Shown piece by piece: positions 60,813 to 64,000 of a DNA stretch of 64,000 bases. The position numbers and the translations under genes are program-made. The stretch is from Paenibacillus taichungensis (lineage in GTDB: Bacteria > Bacillota > Bacilli > Paenibacillales > Paenibacillaceae), in the NCBI RefSeq assembly GCF_003287275.1, contig NZ_QEVW01000017.1, positions 124,001 to 188,000 of the forward strand. The letters run 5' to 3'. The notes under the pieces were generated by a model. It saw only the letters and a program-made list of their open reading frames with translations, was not told where the DNA came from and did not search any database. Position 1 is the first letter of the stretch, and every line of letters starts with the position of its first letter.

Positions 60813-62013
60813 AATCCGTCGATGAACCGGAATCTTTAATATTCAACTTCACATCATATGTCACGGGAATTTGACTAAACGTTTCATCCCAGTTTTTTTT
60901 GACCTTTGTCCATACTTTAGGATATTTGATCCTTAACTGCTCTCCAAATCCGGCTACTTCCACCCGATAGGTATTCTGCATTTTACCCATAACCTGATGT
61001 ATTTGTTCTTTGACGGTATCCGCAAACTGTACCTCCAAACCCTGAATGTACTCATCTGTTGAAGGAATCTCTGGAGCACTCCAATCTTCCATCAGTTGGC
61101 CTTCTGATTCAATCTTTACATGAAAAGAAATGTTATCGCCTTGAACTTTTGGCGTAATTTTACTCTTGCTAGACTTGATTTCGTACGTTACCGTATGCCC
61201 CTTAGGCGGAGCGTACGATTTCACCGCTCCTTCTTGGGCCTCACCAGTTATCCAGGACAATCCTTCAAGTTCAATCTGATTTAAGGATCCGATCCACTTT
61301 TTCGTTTTTCCTTTATAGATCTCTGCCCCTGAGAATTTATGCTCACCTTCAGCTGTAAGGACATTTTGCAGTAAAAAGCTTGCTCCTGACTGCATCTTCC
61401 CGTCAAGTTTCGCGAGAGATACTGGAGGGAGAATCTTGTTGGAGCGGTATGAGTTAGCCACCACCCCCTTCAAATAAAACGCTGGGATCTCACCCGGCTC
61501 CTTGGAGCTAAGAGCTTCCAAGGCTGTTCCATGACTTACCAGAACAAGGGAGCTAGGACGGATATCATTATCTCGCAAAATAAAATCAAGTAGCTGCTCC
61601 AGGCTATATTTCTTGGTCAATTCATGGGAAACAACAATGACCTTTAAATGATGACCAATAAGTGGACGGTCTCTTCTTAGAGCAAACTGACGAAAGATCT
61701 GAAACAGGGAATCTCCGGTTAACCTTTCATTCAAAAAAGACTGCCCCACGGAAGCACCGGCATTTTTTTGATTTTCCTGTTTGGGTCCAATTCGCGGAAC
61801 GATCTGTACGGTAGCTGTAAAATTGTTATTCTTGGGATAATGACCCCCTTGTTGATTAATACTCTTTTCAAATTTTGATTCGTCAGCCACGTCAAGCCCT
61901 AAACCCACATAAACACTTAGATCTTCGATTTCTTTACTGCTCCAGCATCCAGACGTAAACAATAGCAGCAACAATGTTAACAAAATGGTGAACTGCCTTC
62001 TGAAGCTGCTCAA
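60811..62013 (-). CDS. Spore germination protein, Ger(x)C family lipoprotein
   Basis: A 400-residue lipoprotein, signal peptide with lipobox TSGC (Cys23) followed by WSSKEIEDLS, the invariant start of mature Ger(x)C proteins. Later stretches RRDRPLIGHHLKVIVVSHEL and IPAFYLKGVVANSYRSNKILPP are family-typical. TTG start at 62013 set by AGGAGG and overlapping the gerB stop as TTGA, so translation is coupled. C subunit of a nutrient germinant receptor in the spore inner membrane; the nutrient is unknown. Confidence 0.93.
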   Translation of the reverse strand: MSSFRRQFTILLTLLLLLFTSGCWSSKEIEDLSVYVGLGLDVADESKFEKSINQQGGHYPKNNNFTATVQIVPRIGPKQENQKNAGASVGQSFLNERLTGDSLFQIFRQFALRRDRPLIGHHLKVIVVSHELTKKYSLEQLLDFILRDNDIRPSSLVLVSHGTALEALSSKEPGEIPAFYLKGVVANSYRSNKILPPVSLAKLDGKMQSGASFLLQNVLTAEGEHKFSGAEIYKGKTKKWIGSLNQIELEGLSWITGEAQEGAVKSYAPPKGHTVTYEIKSSKSKITPKVQGDNISFHVKIESEGQLMEDWSAPEIPSTDEYIQGLEVQFADTVKEQIHQVMGKMQNTYRVEVAGFGEQLRIKYPKVWTKVKKNWDETFSQIPVTYDVKLNIKDSGSSTD

Positions 62014-63107
62014 TTGTACTTTCCTCCTTTTTTTCGGATCATACTCAACAACAGAAGCAAAAGTGGTACAACCCCAAACAAATATATGGATACATTCCCG
62101 ACAGCATCGCCTAGTTTGAACGTGTCGTTCGCATTCTCTGGTAGCATAGCAATGATGTAAATGATGGGAAGCAAAATGATCATAAATGGTAGCAGTTTTT
62201 TCTTAAACAATTGTGAACATCCGAGAGAAGCAGCATAATGGGTAATGGTAGAAGTAGAGAAAATCTGCATAATCCAGATAACCAGCAACAAGGATTCGAA
62301 TCGCTCGAAGACCAGACCTTCGATTTCAAAGCTGCGCATCAAGTCAAGGGTTGGCCACGTTCTTGTTTTCATGCCTTCAATGGATAAGCTGCCAATGACC
62401 ATAACCAAGGTGATCAAGTAGATGCCCATAGGAATAAGGATGCCCCAGACCATGGCCTTCTTTCCCTTTTCCGGATTTCTCATAAAAGCCATCACTACAA
62501 ACATGATTTCATAACCTGTATACGCTAAAGTCGTAGGCTTAAGACCTTTAATAACAGGCATAATCCCCTCTCCCAACACAGGTCTCAAATTATTGATTTC
62601 AAACAGGTTACTGCTCAGAAAAATGGCCAGCACAAAAAGAATTAGCGTAATGGGCAAAATGATCTCATACAAGCGAGCCATCGAATTGACACCACCTGAG
62701 ATCAGATAAAAACCGATCCACATAAACACCATGACAATGGCCCATACCGGGGTTCCCTCCAATAAATATAAACCGGTGACATCAGCCATCACCCTGATTT
62801 CAAAGGCAGAGATAGTAATGAAATATGCGATGATTATTACTCCCAAGATATAAGCAATCCACTTTCCCGTAATTTCCTCAGTGAATTGGAAAACCGTCTT
62901 CCCTGGAAATCGTCGGCACAGAGTCACCAGGATTATCCCCATCAACATAACGAACAGACCGGACAATATTATTGAAATCCATACGTCAGGCGTACCTGCA
63001 GCCGTCACCGTGGTTCGAGGAAGTGTGAGGATTCCTGCACCCAACATGTAGTTGATGATAAAGGCTGCGGCTTGAACTGTCGTCAGTTGGTCTTGTTTAC
63101 GATTCAT
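62010..63107 (-). CDS. Spore germination protein, GerAB-family permease
   Basis: A 365-residue membrane protein of the amino acid-polyamine-organocation fold with ten hydrophobic segments, starting QLTTVQAAAFIINYMLGAGILTLPR, the usual germination-permease opening. B subunit that binds the germinant in known receptors. GGAGGTG precedes the start; 27 bases after gerA, four-base overlap with gerC. Confidence 0.93.
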   Translation of the reverse strand: MNRKQDQLTTVQAAAFIINYMLGAGILTLPRTTVTAAGTPDVWISIILSGLFVMLMGIILVTLCRRFPGKTVFQFTEEITGKWIAYILGVIIIAYFITISAFEIRVMADVTGLYLLEGTPVWAIVMVFMWIGFYLISGGVNSMARLYEIILPITLILFVLAIFLSSNLFEINNLRPVLGEGIMPVIKGLKPTTLAYTGYEIMFVVMAFMRNPEKGKKAMVWGILIPMGIYLITLVMVIGSLSIEGMKTRTWPTLDLMRSFEIEGLVFERFESLLLVIWIMQIFSTSTITHYAASLGCSQLFKKKLLPFMIILLPIIYIIAMLPENANDTFKLGDAVGNVSIYLFGVVPLLLLLLSMIRKKGGKYN

Positions 63108-63134
63108 GGTTCACCTCCTGAATATCCGATATGC

Positions 63135-64000
63135 CTACTTTTTGCGATCAGGGTCTTTTGGATGCATCATACTTGGACGCTTCTTCATCATTCCTAAAGG
63201 TGCTCGGATAAAGAAATCTTTCCAATCCGATAAGCTGTAAGGTACAGCCGGAGTGACATAAGGTACTCCAAAGCTCTTTAACCGAACGAGATGACTGCAG
63301 AGCAACAAGAAAAACATGACTACCCCAAACAATCCATAGGTCGCCGCACTGAACATTCCTACAAAACGCAATATACGAAGTGTTATCCCGGCACTATATG
63401 TAGGGATGGAGAACGAAGAAATCGCAGTGACTGCCACAACAATAACCAGAAACGGGCTGACAATTCCGGCCTGTACGGCGGCATCCCCAATAATTAGACC
63501 ACCTACGATACCCATTGCTGGCCCAATTGGCTTGGGTAGACGTATGCCTGCTTCCCGCAAAATTTCAATCGAGGTTTCCATAATCAGCGCCTCAATAACA
63601 GACGGGAAAGGCACACCTTGTCTAGTTTGAATAATGGTTAAAGCGAGCTTGGTCGGAATAAGACCCGGATGGAATGAAATAAAGGAGATATACAAAGCAG
63701 GTGCTAGCAGTGCAATCGTAGCAGCCAAGAAACGAAGCATACGCAGAAACGTCCCCGGAATCCAGCGCTCGTAATAATCTTCGGGAGATTGAAGCAGCAT
63801 GCTAAAGGTCGATGGTACTATTAATGCAAATGGTGTCCCATCCAGTAAAATAGCTACACGCCCCTCTAACAACCCACTGACTACACGGTCGGGCCTCTCT
63901 GTATTCTGAATCTGTTGAAAAGGACTCAGTTCATCATCTTCAATCAATTGTTCCACATAACCGGATTCAAGCATGATATCCATGTCCAGGTTCTGGATTC
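63135..64000 (-). CDS. Spore germination protein GerA-family, partial (5' part outside window)
   Basis: C-terminal 288 residues of a GerA-type subunit; the frame is open through base 64000. It contains the family core [25 protein letters not shown], helices with [23 protein letters not shown] and [32 protein letters not shown] (cited in part: [25 protein letters not shown]), and a short Lys-rich tail. Complete GerA proteins have about 480-540 residues, so the N-terminal domain lies right of the window. First gene of gerA-gerB-gerC. Confidence 0.93.
   Translation of the reverse strand, partial: IQNLDMDIMLESGYVEQLIEDDELSPFQQIQNTERPDRVVSGLLEGRVAILLDGTPFALIVPSTFSMLLQSPEDYYERWIPGTFLRMLRFLAATIALLAPALYISFISFHPGLIPTKLALTIIQTRQGVPFPSVIEALIMETSIEILREAGIRLPKPIGPAMGIVGGLIIGDAAVQAGIVSPFLVIVVAVTAISSFSIPTYSAGITLRILRFVGMFSAATYGLFGVVMFFLLLCSHLVRLKSFGVPYVTPAVPYSLSDWKDFFIRAPLGMMKKRPSMMHPKDPDRKK

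Noticed and set aside
1-64000. Insertion sequences, prophage, CRISPR, tRNA or rRNA genes
   Set aside because: No transposase or integrase motifs, no regularly spaced repeats, and no tRNA-like cloverleaf or rRNA sequence noticed on either strand.

Overview
The window reads as a chromosomal stretch of a Paenibacillus-type endospore-former (order Bacillales). The evidence is a gerA-gerB-gerC germination receptor operon, a Spo0E-type phosphatase, YesMN/LplABC-type sugar uptake with an AraC-like response regulator, two secreted proteins with copper-amine-oxidase-N-like 'stalk' domains, strong AGGAGG ribosome binding sites, frequent TTG/GTG starts, and a very high density of two-component systems, ABC transporters and one-gene regulators. 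Base composition is about 50% GC and even. I saw no tRNA, rRNA, insertion sequence, prophage or CRISPR array.

Layout. 1-2.5 kb: a cut-off amino-acid ABC lipoprotein, a TetR regulator with a visible self-operator, and undecaprenyl-diphosphatase. 2.6-6 kb: thioredoxin-like protein, aldo/keto reductase, a small membrane protein, phosphoglycerate mutase and a DUF420 (CtaM-like) protein. 6-7.5 kb: a CPA2 cation/proton antiporter behind a leader with two tandem terminators. 7.6-11.1 kb: a four-gene unit (response regulator, histidine kinase, phosphatidylserine synthase, DedA). 11.3-16.6 kb: pyridoxal kinase, a YcbLMNO-like two-component/ABC module and DegV. 16.9-20.3 kb: a two-permease/one-ATPase exporter and a small M14-type hydrolase. 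20.4-22.4 kb: an esterase-merR operon with a 22-bp palindrome in its promoter. 22.5-23.4 kb: a YtkA-like lipoprotein and a DsbB-type oxidoreductase. 23.7-27.4 kb: two secreted internally duplicated stalk-domain proteins, one behind an attenuator-like leader. 27.5-30.3 kb: an SUMF1-like protein and a large unknown protein. 30.6-37.8 kb: carbohydrate uptake cluster (lipoprotein, YesN/YesM pair, divergent LplB/LplC-type permeases). 37.9-40.8 kb: Spo0E-like, MarR regulator and an FAD monooxygenase sharing a promoter with three repeat operators. 41-44 kb: WYL regulator with two paralogous unknown proteins. 44-47.7 kb: zinc-ribbon protein, ArsR regulator, two MFS exporters. 47.8-55.1 kb: SnoaL-like protein, Rrf2 regulator, and two similar catabolic modules (AraC regulator divergent from a Gfo/Idh/MocA dehydrogenase plus an aldo/keto reductase or a xylose-isomerase-like protein). 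55.3-60.8 kb: a second two-component/ABC (FtsX-type) module. 60.8-64 kb: gerC, gerB and the 3' half of gerA.

Together the region is an environment-sensing and cell-envelope block: three sensor kinase/OmpR pairs are each linked to envelope or export genes, and the remaining regulators sit next to the enzyme or transporter they probably control. No complete known defence or biosynthetic system is present. The least explained parts are the WYL/paralogue operon, the two regulated leaders, the eight-histidine duplicated secreted protein and the SUMF1-like/unknown gene pair. All functional statements rest on motif recognition by eye; no database search was run.
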